Assembly: GCF_004919685.1 (NCBI RefSeq)
Contig: NZ_SMYZ01000031.1
Span: 1-64,000 of the forward strand
Direction of reading: 5' to 3'
DNA: 64,000 bases
Origin: Mesorhizobium norvegicum
Lineage (GTDB): Bacteria; Pseudomonadota; Alphaproteobacteria; Rhizobiales; Rhizobiaceae
Both the position numbers and the translations under genes were made by a program. The notes below the pieces were generated by a model, which made no database searches, was not told where the DNA came from, and worked only from the letters and a program-made list of their open reading frames with translations. This document shows, piece by piece, positions 52,716 to 61,099 of this stretch (its first letter is position 1; each line of letters starts with the position of its first letter).

Positions 52716-54140
52716 TCACTCGGCCGCCTCGACGAGGTCGCCCCAGCTCGAGCGGTCGCGCGCGGCTGTTCCTGGATGGTCGTCGCGCAACAGGCGCTGT
52801 CCTTCGCCCTGGAAGCGCTCGCGGATCGTGGTGCCCGGCGCGCCCCGTTCGCGGATGCGGCCCCGCCGCCGCAGTTCCGGGACCACGAACTCGATGAAAT
52901 CCTCGAACGTGCCAGGGCTGACGACATAGGCGAGGTTGAAGCCGTCGACGCCAGATTCATCAGCGATGCGTTCAAGCTCGTCGGCGATCCTCTGCGGCGA
53001 GCCGACCAGCTTGGGATGGATGCCGCCGAGCCCGATATAGTCGGCGATCCCGGCCACGGTCCAACGCCGGTCGGCATCGATGCGTGTCAAATTGGCAAGC
53101 GCGGAGCGGCCGGCATTGGTCTCGATATATTCGAGCGGATGGTCGAGCGGATATTGCGACCAGTCGACGCCGGTCCATGCCGAAAACAGCGCCAGTGCGG
53201 CTTCGACACTGGTGTAGGACAGATAGTCCTTGTGCTTGGCCTCGGCTTCCTCGTCCGTGGCTCCGGTGATGACGGTAACGGCGGTGATGAACTTTATCGC
53301 GTCCGGCGCCCGTCCGAGTTCGACGGCGCGCGTGCGGATCGCCTCGATCGAGCGGCGGATGGATGCCGTGCTGGTGCCGCCGAGGAACACCACCTCACCG
53401 TTGCGGGCGGCGAATTCGCGCCCGCGCGGCGAGGTTCCCGCCTGGAACAGAAGCGGCGTGCGCTGCGGACTGGGCTGCGCAAGATGCGCGCCGGGCACGG
53501 AGAAATATTTGCCGTGGTGGCCGATCGGATGGACTTTGCTGGGATCGGTGTAGAGCCCACTCTCGCGATCGTGCACGACCGCCCCGTCCTCCCAGGATCC
53601 TTCCCAAAGCTTGTAGGTGACATCGAGGAATTCCTGCGCGAGATCGTAGCGCTCGTCATGGTCGATCTGGCGTTCCAGTCCGAGATTCTTTGCCGCGGAC
53701 TCCAGGACCGAGGTGACGACATTCCAGGCGACACGGCCCTTGGTCAGATGATCGAGCGTGGTGAATTTGCGGGCCAGGAGATAAGGCTGTTCGTAGGTGG
53801 TCGACACGGTGATGCCGAAGCCGAGATGCTTGGTGGCGGCGGCCATTGCCGACACCAGCAGCAGCGGGTCGTTCACCGGCGACTGGGCGGCGGTGCGCAG
53901 CGACGCATCCGGCGTGCCCCGGAAGACATCGAGGTGGCCGAGCGCGTCGGCGAGGAACAGCGCGTCGAAGCCACCGTCGTCGAGCAGCTTGGCCAGCGAG
54001 GTCCAGTATTCGAGGCTGGTGTAGGTGTGGGCGCGGTCGCTCGGATGACGCCAGAGGCCCGCCGACACATGGCCGACCACGGTCATGCCGAAGCCGTTGA
54101 GGATGAGAGGCTTGACCGCCTGTCCGGTGGAATCTGTCAT
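52716..54140 (-). CDS. NtaA/DmoA-type FMN-dependent monooxygenase
   Basis: A 474-residue luciferase-fold monooxygenase. Marks: ILNGFGM, DGGFDALFLADALG, RKFTTLDHLTKGRVAWNVVT and QAGTSPRGREFAARNGEVVF (FMN phosphate loop). It is clearly paralogous to the gene at 55384 and more distant from that at 31130. DszA, SnaA and EmoA of this family act on dibenzothiophene sulfone, pristinamycin IIB and EDTA. The start at 54140 has no obvious ribosome binding site but follows the upstream stop by 8 bases, suggesting coupling. Confidence 0.88.
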   Translation of the reverse strand: MTDSTGQAVKPLILNGFGMTVVGHVSAGLWRHPSDRAHTYTSLEYWTSLAKLLDDGGFDALFLADALGHLDVFRGTPDASLRTAAQSPVNDPLLLVSAMAAATKHLGFGITVSTTYEQPYLLARKFTTLDHLTKGRVAWNVVTSVLESAAKNLGLERQIDHDERYDLAQEFLDVTYKLWEGSWEDGAVVHDRESGLYTDPSKVHPIGHHGKYFSVPGAHLAQPSPQRTPLLFQAGTSPRGREFAARNGEVVFLGGTSTASIRRSIEAIRTRAVELGRAPDAIKFITAVTVITGATDEEAEAKHKDYLSYTSVEAALALFSAWTGVDWSQYPLDHPLEYIETNAGRSALANLTRIDADRRWTVAGIADYIGLGGIHPKLVGSPQRIADELERIADESGVDGFNLAYVVSPGTFEDFIEFVVPELRRRGRIRERGAPGTTIRERFQGEGQRLLRDDHPGTAARDRSSWGDLVEAAE

Positions 54141-54148
54141 GGTTCGGC

Positions 54149-55387
54149 TCACGAATAGTAGGTTGGCGGCGGCACGCGGCCGTTGAGCGCGAAGTCACCG
54201 ACTTCCAGCACCTTGTAGTGGACGGGATCATGCAGGCTGTGGGTGCGGACGTTGCGCCAGTAGCGATCGAAGCCGAACGAGCGGGCGGTGGAACGGGCGC
54301 CGGTCAGCTCGAATATGCGCGATGTCACTTCCAGGGCGACCTCGGTCGAATGCACCTTCGACTGGTAGGCGATGGCAGCAGTGCGGCCGCGTTCTTCAGC
54401 GGTGAGATCCTTGCCGCGCTCGAAGGCGCGCTGTACGGCCTCGCCGGCCGCGTCCGCGAGCGCCTGCGCGGACGCCAGCGCGATCGAAAGCCTGCCAAAA
54501 CGCTCGACGACCAGCGTGTCCTCCGAGGCCTTCTTCGCCGGCGAGGACAGCCATGGCCTGCCGCGCTGGGTGATGTAATCCCTGGCGTCTTCCAGAGCGG
54601 CAAGGGCGGTACCGAGATAGAGTTCGCCGAAGGCTGCATGGACGATCGGCACGTGCAGCGTGGCATGCGGTGGATGAACCGTATCATCAGGCCAATGCCC
54701 GACCAGGTCGTCGGCGGATGCGGCGACATTTTCGAGCGCCGCACTGCCGCTGACCGTCAGCCTCTGGCCGATATTGTCCCAGTCATTGCCGAAGCTGAGG
54801 CCTGGCGTCGGATTTGCAACGATGAACTGGCCGATATGACGGCTGGCGTCAGTGCCGGAAATCCGTGTGCCCTCGGCAAAGCGCACCCAGACCTGCAGCG
54901 TATCGGCCACCTGCGCACCACTGGTGAAAGGCTTGGCGCCATTGAGCACGAAGCCGCCGTCCACCTGGCTTGCCTCGACAAGCGGCTCATAGGCGGCCTG
55001 CGCGATGCCGGCGTGGAACCAGCCTTTGGAGAGGAACCCCTCCAGCCGTTTTTCGATCAGGATCTTGTTGTCGCCGTCCAGCCCGATGGCTGTGCCGAAC
55101 AGATGATAGATGGCAATCTGGGCTATCGATGTGTCACCCTTGGCCAGGATGCGGACGATCCTGAGCACTTCGGCTGGCGTCGCGCCGCCGCCGCCAAGTC
55201 GCTTCGGAATATAGATCGTCAGCAGACCGGCCAGACGCAAAAGGTCGATCTCGGCATGCGGCGCGGCTCCGGCCAGATCGCGCACGGCAGCGGTGCGCTT
55301 GAACTCGCGCACGACCTCCTCGGCCTTCTCGGCCCAGCCTTGGAAATCGCTGCGCTGTTCATGCTGAACGGTGGCGTGGATGGTCAT
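54149..55387 (-). CDS. DszC/SfnB-like acyl-CoA-dehydrogenase-fold monooxygenase (paralogue)
   Basis: A 412-residue protein paralogous to that at 51327, sharing the C-terminal TGARSTARSFGFDRYWRNVRTH signature and the WDNIGQRLTVSGS segment. The N-terminal half has a glycine-rich RLGGGGATPAEV stretch. Its ATG overlaps the upstream monooxygenase stop (ATGA). It is the second gene of the first [LLM monooxygenase - DszC-like] module. Confidence 0.88.
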   Translation of the reverse strand: MTIHATVQHEQRSDFQGWAEKAEEVVREFKRTAAVRDLAGAAPHAEIDLLRLAGLLTIYIPKRLGGGGATPAEVLRIVRILAKGDTSIAQIAIYHLFGTAIGLDGDNKILIEKRLEGFLSKGWFHAGIAQAAYEPLVEASQVDGGFVLNGAKPFTSGAQVADTLQVWVRFAEGTRISGTDASRHIGQFIVANPTPGLSFGNDWDNIGQRLTVSGSAALENVAASADDLVGHWPDDTVHPPHATLHVPIVHAAFGELYLGTALAALEDARDYITQRGRPWLSSPAKKASEDTLVVERFGRLSIALASAQALADAAGEAVQRAFERGKDLTAEERGRTAAIAYQSKVHSTEVALEVTSRIFELTGARSTARSFGFDRYWRNVRTHSLHDPVHYKVLEVGDFALNGRVPPPTYYS

Positions 55388-56793
55388 GATGCCAGGGCCT
55401 CCGGCTGACGGCCCTGCGAGAAAGTGTGTTGCGCAGCCGGATGATCGGCGGGCACGCGGCTGTCGCGTCCGAAGAGCCTGGACCGCAGCGAGGGACCGAC
55501 ATCCTCGCGAATGCGACCGCGCCGCCGCAGTTCGGGAACGACATGGGCGGAGAAGTCGATGAAGCTGCCTGGGCTGACCACATGCGTCAGGTTGATGCCG
55601 TCGGTGTCGGTGGCGTCCAGCCATTGCTCGAGCTCGTCCGAAACGGTCTTGGGGCCGCCGACGAAGGACTTGCCGCGGCCGAAACCGCCCTCCGGCGAAA
55701 ACGCCTGGCGCAAGGTCCACTGGCGGCCCGACGACGGGTCGTCGAACATACGCAGCAGGGAACGGTTGGAGTCGGTTTCGGTGTAGCGGATCGGCTGGTC
55801 GAGATCATGCTTGGAAAAGTCGATGCCCGTCGTCGCCGAATAGTGCACCAGAGCGCCTTCGACATCGTAGTGCGATCTGTAGTCGGCGAGCTTGGCGGCC
55901 GCGGCGGCATCGGTCGCATCCGTAATCACCGAGACCGCGGAGATGAACTTGATGCTGCCGGGAGCCCTGCCCTCGTCGCGGGCAAGCCGCTTCACCTCAG
56001 CGACATTGCGCCTGATGCCATCGGCGTCGGCGCCGGCGATGAACACCACCTCCGCGTGACGGGCGGCAAAGCGCTGGCCGCGCGGCGAGCCGCCCGCCTG
56101 GAACAGCACCGGCACCCTTTGCGGACTGGGCTCCGAAAGATGCGGGCCGGGAACGTTGAAATAGCGTCCGGCATGACCGATCGAATGAACTTTTGCCGGG
56201 TCGGTGTAGAGACCGTCCGAGTTCTCGGCACTGCCGCGGTCACGCACCAGGGCTCCGTCTTCCCAGGAGCCCTGCCAGAGCTTGTAGGCGACCTCCATGA
56301 ACTCGTCGGCGATCTCGTAGCGCTCGTCATGCGCCACCTGCTTGTCGAGGCCAAGGTTGCGTGCCGCGCTGTCGAGCTGCGAGGTGACGACGTTCCAGGC
56401 GATCCGCCCCTTGGTGAGATGATCGAGCGTGGTGAATTTGCGCGCCAGCAGATACGGCTTTTCGTAGGTCGTCGAAACAGTGACGCCAAAACCCAACCGG
56501 CTTGTCGCGTCGGCAAGGGCCGAGACCAGCAACAGCGGATCGTTGACGGGGGACTGAACGCCCTTTGCCAGCGAGGCGTCGTAGCCACCGCCATAGACGT
56601 CTAGCAGGCCCAGCGCATCGGCGATGAACAGGCAATCGAAGCCGCCGTCCTCCAGTGCCTTGGCAAGCTCGATCCAATAGTCGAGCTCGGCATGGCGATA
56701 GGCCTGGTCGGCCGGATGACGCCAAAGTCCGTAGGCGACATGGGAGACGGCGTTCATGGTGAAGCCATTGAGAATGATGGGAGATTTTGCCAT
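55384..56793 (-). CDS. NtaA/DmoA-type FMN-dependent monooxygenase (paralogue)
   Basis: A 469-residue luciferase-fold monooxygenase, close paralogue of the gene at 52716 (ILNGFTM, DGGFDCLFIADALG, RKFTTLDHLTKGRIAWNVVT, QAGGSPRGQRFAARHAEVVF). It is the promoter-proximal gene of the operon. The ATG at 56793 gives the normal family N-terminus; the reading could begin nine codons earlier. A roughly 480-base non-coding stretch lies upstream. Confidence 0.87.
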   Translation of the reverse strand: MAKSPIILNGFTMNAVSHVAYGLWRHPADQAYRHAELDYWIELAKALEDGGFDCLFIADALGLLDVYGGGYDASLAKGVQSPVNDPLLLVSALADATSRLGFGVTVSTTYEKPYLLARKFTTLDHLTKGRIAWNVVTSQLDSAARNLGLDKQVAHDERYEIADEFMEVAYKLWQGSWEDGALVRDRGSAENSDGLYTDPAKVHSIGHAGRYFNVPGPHLSEPSPQRVPVLFQAGGSPRGQRFAARHAEVVFIAGADADGIRRNVAEVKRLARDEGRAPGSIKFISAVSVITDATDAAAAAKLADYRSHYDVEGALVHYSATTGIDFSKHDLDQPIRYTETDSNRSLLRMFDDPSSGRQWTLRQAFSPEGGFGRGKSFVGGPKTVSDELEQWLDATDTDGINLTHVVSPGSFIDFSAHVVPELRRRGRIREDVGPSLRSRLFGRDSRVPADHPAAQHTFSQGRQPEALAS

Positions 56794-57270
56794 ATGACTA
56801 CCCAGACAAGCGCACGCCACATGGCGACTGATCTTTGTCTATGGATTTAGTGTAATTCAAATCCTCGCGCGTGGAGATTTTTCCTAAAGATCGCGGTGTT
56901 TGTGACAATCCATTACTGGATAGCCCACCACTGGATAGCCCACCACTGGATGGCATCGAAACGCATCGCCAAGGCCGGCCGTCATGCTCTCATTTGACTG
57001 GGCAGGACGTAGCGTCGAAAGCTCACCGCCGACCAATTGAAAAGCGGTATGTGCCGATAAGATAGCAACAAACCGAGGGGGTCCGTCGGTGCGGGCGGCT
57101 TGTCAGTCTGTTCGGCTTTGGCCTAGGTTGGATCGCATTGATTCAATTGGCAAACAGAGAGGCCGACGCGGTGCATCCTCAGAATGCGGCACGCGCCGCG
57201 CTTGTCGTCGTTTCGACATCGGACCTGGCGCTGCCTGGTGTCGGGGTCGCCCCATTGGCGCAGCTTCAGC
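56794..57270. other. Intergenic stretch upstream of the monooxygenase operon
   Basis: About 475 bases without a supportable gene. It holds the leader of the operon starting at 56793 (AT-rich 56830-56890), a short tandem repeat (56915-56954) and the region before the hydroxyacid dehydrogenase. Short open frames here lack ribosome binding sites and family resemblance. Confidence 0.5.
56915..56954. repeat. 15-base tandem repeat, 2.7 copies
   Basis: ACTGGATAGCCCACC is exactly repeated at 56915-56929 and 56930-56944, and a partial third copy (ACTGGATGGC) ends at 56954. The unit is not palindromic and there is no spacer structure, so this is a small minisatellite, prone to slippage. Confidence 0.85.
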
Positions 57271-57346
57271 ATGGCTGAGCTCACCATCGGCTTCGCTCAC
57301 GCCGCCTATCGGTTGCGTGACGAGTTCCTGACGCGCGGGGCAACCG
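57271..57346 (+). pseudogene. Out-of-frame N-terminal piece of the D-2-hydroxyacid dehydrogenase
   Basis: The frame starting at ATG 57271 reads MAELTIGFAHAAYRLRDEF, which matches the usual N-terminus of the dehydrogenase whose body begins in another frame at 57347. Removing one G from GGGG (57337-57340) would fuse the two into one reading frame of about 317 residues, the normal family length. This is either a real one-base insertion, a programmed event, or a sequencing error in a homopolymer. Confidence 0.6.
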
Positions 57347-58222
57347 ATGCCCAGCTTCGAGGTTCGCAGCCTCGCCGAACTGGAGCAGCGCGTCGCCGAG
57401 GCCGATGTCCTCGTCGTCTCCGGCCTGTGGCGCAACGAACTGGCGGAGCGCGCGCCGAAGCTGCGGCTGATCCAGTCGATCAGCGCCGGCACCGATCAGT
57501 TCTCGCGGGCGGTCCTGCGCGACCATGGCATCAAGCTCGCCAGCGCCCAGGGTGCCAATGAAATCGCTGTCGCCGAGCACGCCATGGCGTTGATGCTCGG
57601 CCTGACGCGGCACTTGCATCTGGCGCGCGACTCCCAGACCAAAGAGCATTGGCGCCCGATGATCGGCGACCGTTCGCAGCGTGAGGACGAGCTCAACGGC
57701 AAGACGCTGCTGATCGTTGGCCTGGGACGCATCGGCGCGCGGCTTGCCCGCCTCGCGAATGCCTTCGGCATGCAGGTGATCGGCGTGAAGCGCGACCCGG
57801 TCGCGGTGGCAGGCGTGGCGCAAGTGGTGTCGCAGGCGCGATTGCTTGAGGTGCTGCCGCAAGCCGACTTTGTTGCCCTCACTTGCCCCCTTACGCCCGA
57901 GACCGAAGGCCTGATCGGTCCTGCCGCCTTGGCTGCAATGCGGCCGAGCACGTTTCTCATCAATGTGGCGCGCGGACGCATCATCGATGAGCCGGCCTTG
58001 ATCGAAGCACTGCGCAGCGGCGCCATTGCCGGCGCCGGGCTCGATTGCGTCTATGAAGAGCCGCTGCCGGCAAGCTCGCCGATCTGGCGCCTGCCCAATG
58101 TTCTGGTGACCCCGCACAGCGCGGGCGAGACCAGCCGTTACGAGACGCGCGTCGTCGACATGCTGCTCGAAAACATCACCCGCGCGGTGGCCGGAACAGC
58201 ATTGCTGAACGAGGTTGTATAA
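57347..58222 (+). CDS. D-2-hydroxyacid dehydrogenase, N-terminus frameshifted
   Basis: A 291-residue NAD-dependent dehydrogenase. The nucleotide motif GLGRIGARLARLANAFG is at 125-141; the catalytic residues appear in order as Arg (NVARGRIID), Glu (DCVYEEP) and His (TPHSAGET). It reduces 2-keto acids to D-2-hydroxy acids or the reverse. The open frame begins at ATG 57347 without the usual first 25 residues, which lie upstream in another frame (57271-57346). The missing strand belongs to the substrate domain, so the protein as read may be unstable. It converges on uxuA. Confidence 0.82.
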   Translation: MPSFEVRSLAELEQRVAEADVLVVSGLWRNELAERAPKLRLIQSISAGTDQFSRAVLRDHGIKLASAQGANEIAVAEHAMALMLGLTRHLHLARDSQTKEHWRPMIGDRSQREDELNGKTLLIVGLGRIGARLARLANAFGMQVIGVKRDPVAVAGVAQVVSQARLLEVLPQADFVALTCPLTPETEGLIGPAALAAMRPSTFLINVARGRIIDEPALIEALRSGAIAGAGLDCVYEEPLPASSPIWRLPNVLVTPHSAGETSRYETRVVDMLLENITRAVAGTALLNEVV

Positions 58223-58285
58223 GCACGGGGTGCAAACCCCGGCGTGATGGCGGCAAATCCGGCCAGCCGAACTGACAGGACGGCT

Positions 58286-59470
58286 TCAAGCCAGCCCGAA
58301 CCGCTCCACAGCGCGCATGATGCCACGCAACTCGGCGAGCCCTTTCAGCCGGCCGATCAGCGAATAGCCGGGATTGATCCTGGTCTTGCCGATGTCGTCG
58401 GCGAGCAGATGGCCATGGTCTGGCCGCATCGGAATGCGCCAGTCGGCGCGGCCTTCCCTGCGGCGGCGCGCCTCTTCCTGCATCAGGGCCAGGATGACAT
58501 GCGCCATGTCGGTGCCGCCCTCGAGATGCTCGGCCTCATAGAACGAGCCGTCATCCTCGATGGTGATGTTGCGCAGATGGGCGAAATGGATGCGGTCGGC
58601 AAATTCCTTGACCATGGCGACGATGTCGTTGTCGGCGCGTGTCCCGTAGGAGCCGGTGCAGAACGTCAGGCCATTGGCGGGGCTGTCGACGGCGTTGAGG
58701 ATGAAACGCCCATCCTCGGCGGTCGAGACGATGCGTGGCAGGCCATAGAGCGAGAAGGGCGGGTCGTCGGGATGGATGCACATGCGCACCCCCTCCTCTT
58801 CGGCCACCGGAATGATCTCGCGCAGGAACCAGGCAAGGTTGTCGCGCAGCTCCTTCGGTCCGATCGCATCGTATTCCGCCAGAGCCTCGCGAAAACTGTC
58901 CCTGTTATAGCTGCGCTCGGTCGCCGGCAGGCCGGCGATCAGATTGCGCTCGATCCTGTCGATCGCCTCGCTGCTCAGCTCCCTCAGCCGCGCTTCCGCC
59001 TCGGCGATGCGGGCGGCGCTGTAGCTGGCCTCGGCATTGCTGCGCTTCAGCACAAACAGGTCGTAGGCCGCGAAGTCGATCGCATCGAAACGCAGCGCAT
59101 AACCCGTCGTCGGCAGCCGATAGGCCAGATCCGTACGGGTCCAGTCGACCACGGGCATGAAATTGTAGCAGACCGTCGCGATGCCGGCCTTGGCAAGCGC
59201 GCGGATTGAGTCGCGATAGTAGCCGGCGTAGCGCTCGCGTTCCGGCGTACCGATCTTGAAGGAATTATGGACCGGGATGCTCTCGACAACCGACCAGGTC
59301 AGCCCAGCCGCCTCGATGATCCGCTTGCGCTCCAGAATGCTCTCGAGCGGCCAGGCGCGCCCGTCATAGATATCGTGCAAGGCAGTCACCACGCCTGTCG
59401 CGCCTGCCTGCCTGACATGATCGAGTGTTACCGGGTCGTTCGGTCCATACCAGCGCCAGCACTGTTCCAT
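58286..59470 (-). CDS. uxuA: Mannonate dehydratase
   Basis: A 394-residue protein with full-length similarity to UxuA: the N-terminal [43 protein letters not shown], the metal-binding MCIHPDDPP and HFAHLRNI, and the terminal MRPDHGHLL and [14 protein letters not shown]. It dehydrates D-mannonate to 2-keto-3-deoxygluconate in glucuronate catabolism, using Fe/Mn. It diverges from an SDR dehydrogenase at 59633, probably the mannonate/fructuronate-handling partner, with an operator-like repeat between them. Confidence 0.94.
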   Translation of the reverse strand: MEQCWRWYGPNDPVTLDHVRQAGATGVVTALHDIYDGRAWPLESILERKRIIEAAGLTWSVVESIPVHNSFKIGTPERERYAGYYRDSIRALAKAGIATVCYNFMPVVDWTRTDLAYRLPTTGYALRFDAIDFAAYDLFVLKRSNAEASYSAARIAEAEARLRELSSEAIDRIERNLIAGLPATERSYNRDSFREALAEYDAIGPKELRDNLAWFLREIIPVAEEEGVRMCIHPDDPPFSLYGLPRIVSTAEDGRFILNAVDSPANGLTFCTGSYGTRADNDIVAMVKEFADRIHFAHLRNITIEDDGSFYEAEHLEGGTDMAHVILALMQEEARRRREGRADWRIPMRPDHGHLLADDIGKTRINPGYSLIGRLKGLAELRGIMRAVERFGLA

Positions 59471-59505
59471 TGCCGCTTCCTTCTGCGAGAGGACGGCAAC
59501 CTATT

Positions 59506-59529
59506 GTTTGACCACAATGAGTGTCAAAC
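59506..59529. promoter_or_regulatory. Operator-like inverted repeat between uxuA and the SDR gene
   Basis: GTTTGAC (59506-59512) and GTCAAAC (59523-59529) are perfect inverse complements separated by 10 bases, in the 162-base divergent gap, 36 bases upstream of the uxuA ATG. Spacing and symmetry suit a GntR- or LacI-family dimer that responds to a uronate intermediate. No such regulator gene is adjacent in this window. Confidence 0.55.
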
Positions 59530-59632
59530 CAAAGCGCGTCGCGTTCGAACGGATTCAGGCGACGCGCTGTAGGTCTTTGTTTTATGCATATCGTTCTCCC
59601 AAACCGGGATAGCGAAAGAAGGAGTTCCCGCG

Positions 59633-60418
59633 ATGAAGGATTTCGACGGCAAAGTGGCTTTGGTGACGGGGACGACCGGGATCGGCTTGGCCACCGCCAG
59701 ACGCCTTGCCGCAGGAGGCGCTGCGATCATCGCCTGCGGCATCGACCGCGCAGCCAACGCGGCGCTGGAAGCGGAACTGGAGAACTCCGGAGCCGGGGCG
59801 CTGGTCATAAGCGCCGACGTCTCCGTACCGGAGCAGGTTCGCGACGCGGTCGCGGCTGGCGTCGAGCGGTTCGGCGGCCTCGATGTCATCGTCAATTCGG
59901 CGGCGGTGCATCCGTACGGAACCGCCGTCAGCACAGATTTCGAGACCTGGAACAAGGCGATGTCGGTCAATGTCGGGTCGATCTATCTGACCGCGCATTT
60001 CGGTATCCCGGAAATGGTCCGTCGGGGCGGCGGCGCCATCGTCAACGTCGCTTCGGTGCAGGGCTTTGCCTGCCAGCAGAACGTCGCCGCCTATGCCACG
60101 ACCAAGGGCGCCATCCACACGCTGACGCGCGCCCTGGCCCTCGACCATGCCCGCTCCGGCATCCGGGTCAATTCCGTCAGCCCGGGCTCGATCCGCACTC
60201 CGATTCTCGAGAAGGCCGCGCGCGGCGAGAACGGGACAGATGCCGATGTCGAGGCCGCCTACAAGCGCTTCGGCGAAGCGCATCCCATCGGACGCATCGG
60301 CGAGCCGGAGGAGGTGGCCGAACTCATCGCTTTCCTGTGTTCGTCGAAGGCCGGCTTCTGCACCGGCGCGGACTACAGGATCGATGGCGGCCTGACCGCC
60401 GGCATCGGCGTGAAGTAG
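59633..60418 (+). CDS. SDR-family oxidoreductase
   Basis: A 261-residue classical short-chain dehydrogenase. The cofactor motif TGTTGIG is at 12-18, NSAAVHPYG follows, and the catalytic residues are Ser141, Tyr154 and Lys158 (AAYATTKGA). AAGAAGGAG precedes the ATG. Placed opposite uxuA, it could act as the D-mannonate/fructuronate reductase of a uronate pathway that lacks UxuB, or on 2-keto-3-deoxy sugars; substrate not determined. Confidence 0.88.
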   Translation: MKDFDGKVALVTGTTGIGLATARRLAAGGAAIIACGIDRAANAALEAELENSGAGALVISADVSVPEQVRDAVAAGVERFGGLDVIVNSAAVHPYGTAVSTDFETWNKAMSVNVGSIYLTAHFGIPEMVRRGGGAIVNVASVQGFACQQNVAAYATTKGAIHTLTRALALDHARSGIRVNSVSPGSIRTPILEKAARGENGTDADVEAAYKRFGEAHPIGRIGEPEEVAELIAFLCSSKAGFCTGADYRIDGGLTAGIGVK

Positions 60419-60467
60419 ATCATGAAGATTGGGCTTGGCCTTCAATCACATCGTTGCCCTGGACAGA

Positions 60468-60590
60468 TCAATACCCGAGCAAATTAAGCAGCGCACGGGC
60501 CACGCCGAACAGGCCAAGTCCAATCAGGGCGATACCGGCAATTCTGGTCCTCACCTGCCGACTGGAGAGCTTGACGCCTGGCCGCCGCAT
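60468..60590 (-). CDS. Putative 40-residue membrane peptide
   Basis: A short frame directly after the YbaK-type gene: its ATG at 60590 lies 8 bases past that stop and has GAGAGG at ideal distance. The peptide has a basic N-terminus (MRRPGVKLSSRQVRTR) followed by one hydrophobic helix (IAGIALIGLGLFGVARALL) and ends LLNLLGY. The basic head plus single helix is what a real small membrane protein looks like, and the position suggests an operon with tnaA and the YbaK gene. No known family; existence is inferred from the ribosome site and composition only. Confidence 0.45.
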   Translation of the reverse strand: MRRPGVKLSSRQVRTRIAGIALIGLGLFGVARALLNLLGY

Positions 60591-60598
60591 CGCCTCTC

Positions 60599-61099
60599 TC
60601 AACCTGCGGCAGGGCTGGACTGGTCTGCAACACCCGCTGCCTTCGACAGATCTGCCAGCGCTGCCTGAGCGACCCGCAACAGCTCGGCAAGAGCAATCAC
60701 AAGGGTCGCGGTGTTGCGGCCCGTACCGCAGACGACCTCTTCCAATTCAAGGACGCCACGATCGATAAACACACGGGCGCCGTTGATCGGCAGCGGAACG
60801 ACGCCGCCGATCTCCATGTCGAGCCTGTTCCGGACGTACTCTTCCTCGGCCATGCGAAGGTCCGCCCTTCGCTCTCCAAGTGCGCCCGCGATCTTCTTGT
60901 AGTCGGCGCGCTCCGCTGCCCGCAGCGCGACAATCGCAAGGCTGTCGTCCGCGCAACGAAACACCAGGCTCTTGACCATATTGCGAGGGTCGTGCGGCAG
61001 GATTTCCTTTGCATCCTCGAACGAGATCAACGGCCTGTGCGTCACCACGGAGAACGCCGCACCCCGCTCTTCGAGGTATCGCTTGACCAGCGGGCTCAT
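60599..61099 (-). CDS. YbaK/ProX-type aminoacyl-tRNA deacylase
   Basis: A 166-residue protein of the YbaK/aa-tRNA-editing fold. Start [13 protein letters not shown]; the invariant lysine is in MVKSLVFRC (about residue 43), followed by the family [10 protein letters not shown] and [18 protein letters not shown] (about 100-128). Such proteins hydrolyse misacylated tRNAs in trans. Its ATG overlaps the tnaA stop (ATGA), so the two are cotranscribed, an unexpected pairing with tryptophanase. Confidence 0.86.
   Translation of the reverse strand: MSPLVKRYLEERGAAFSVVTHRPLISFEDAKEILPHDPRNMVKSLVFRCADDSLAIVALRAAERADYKKIAGALGERRADLRMAEEEYVRNRLDMEIGGVVPLPINGARVFIDRGVLELEEVVCGTGRNTATLVIALAELLRVAQAALADLSKAAGVADQSSPAAG

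Noticed and set aside
51669-54158. Long open frame (about 829 codons) on the plus strand
   Set aside because: Antisense to the DszC-like and FMN monooxygenase genes; no ribosome site and no recognisable domain.
56915-56954. CRISPR-like repeats
   Set aside because: Units are 15 bases, directly adjacent with no spacers, and no cas genes are present.
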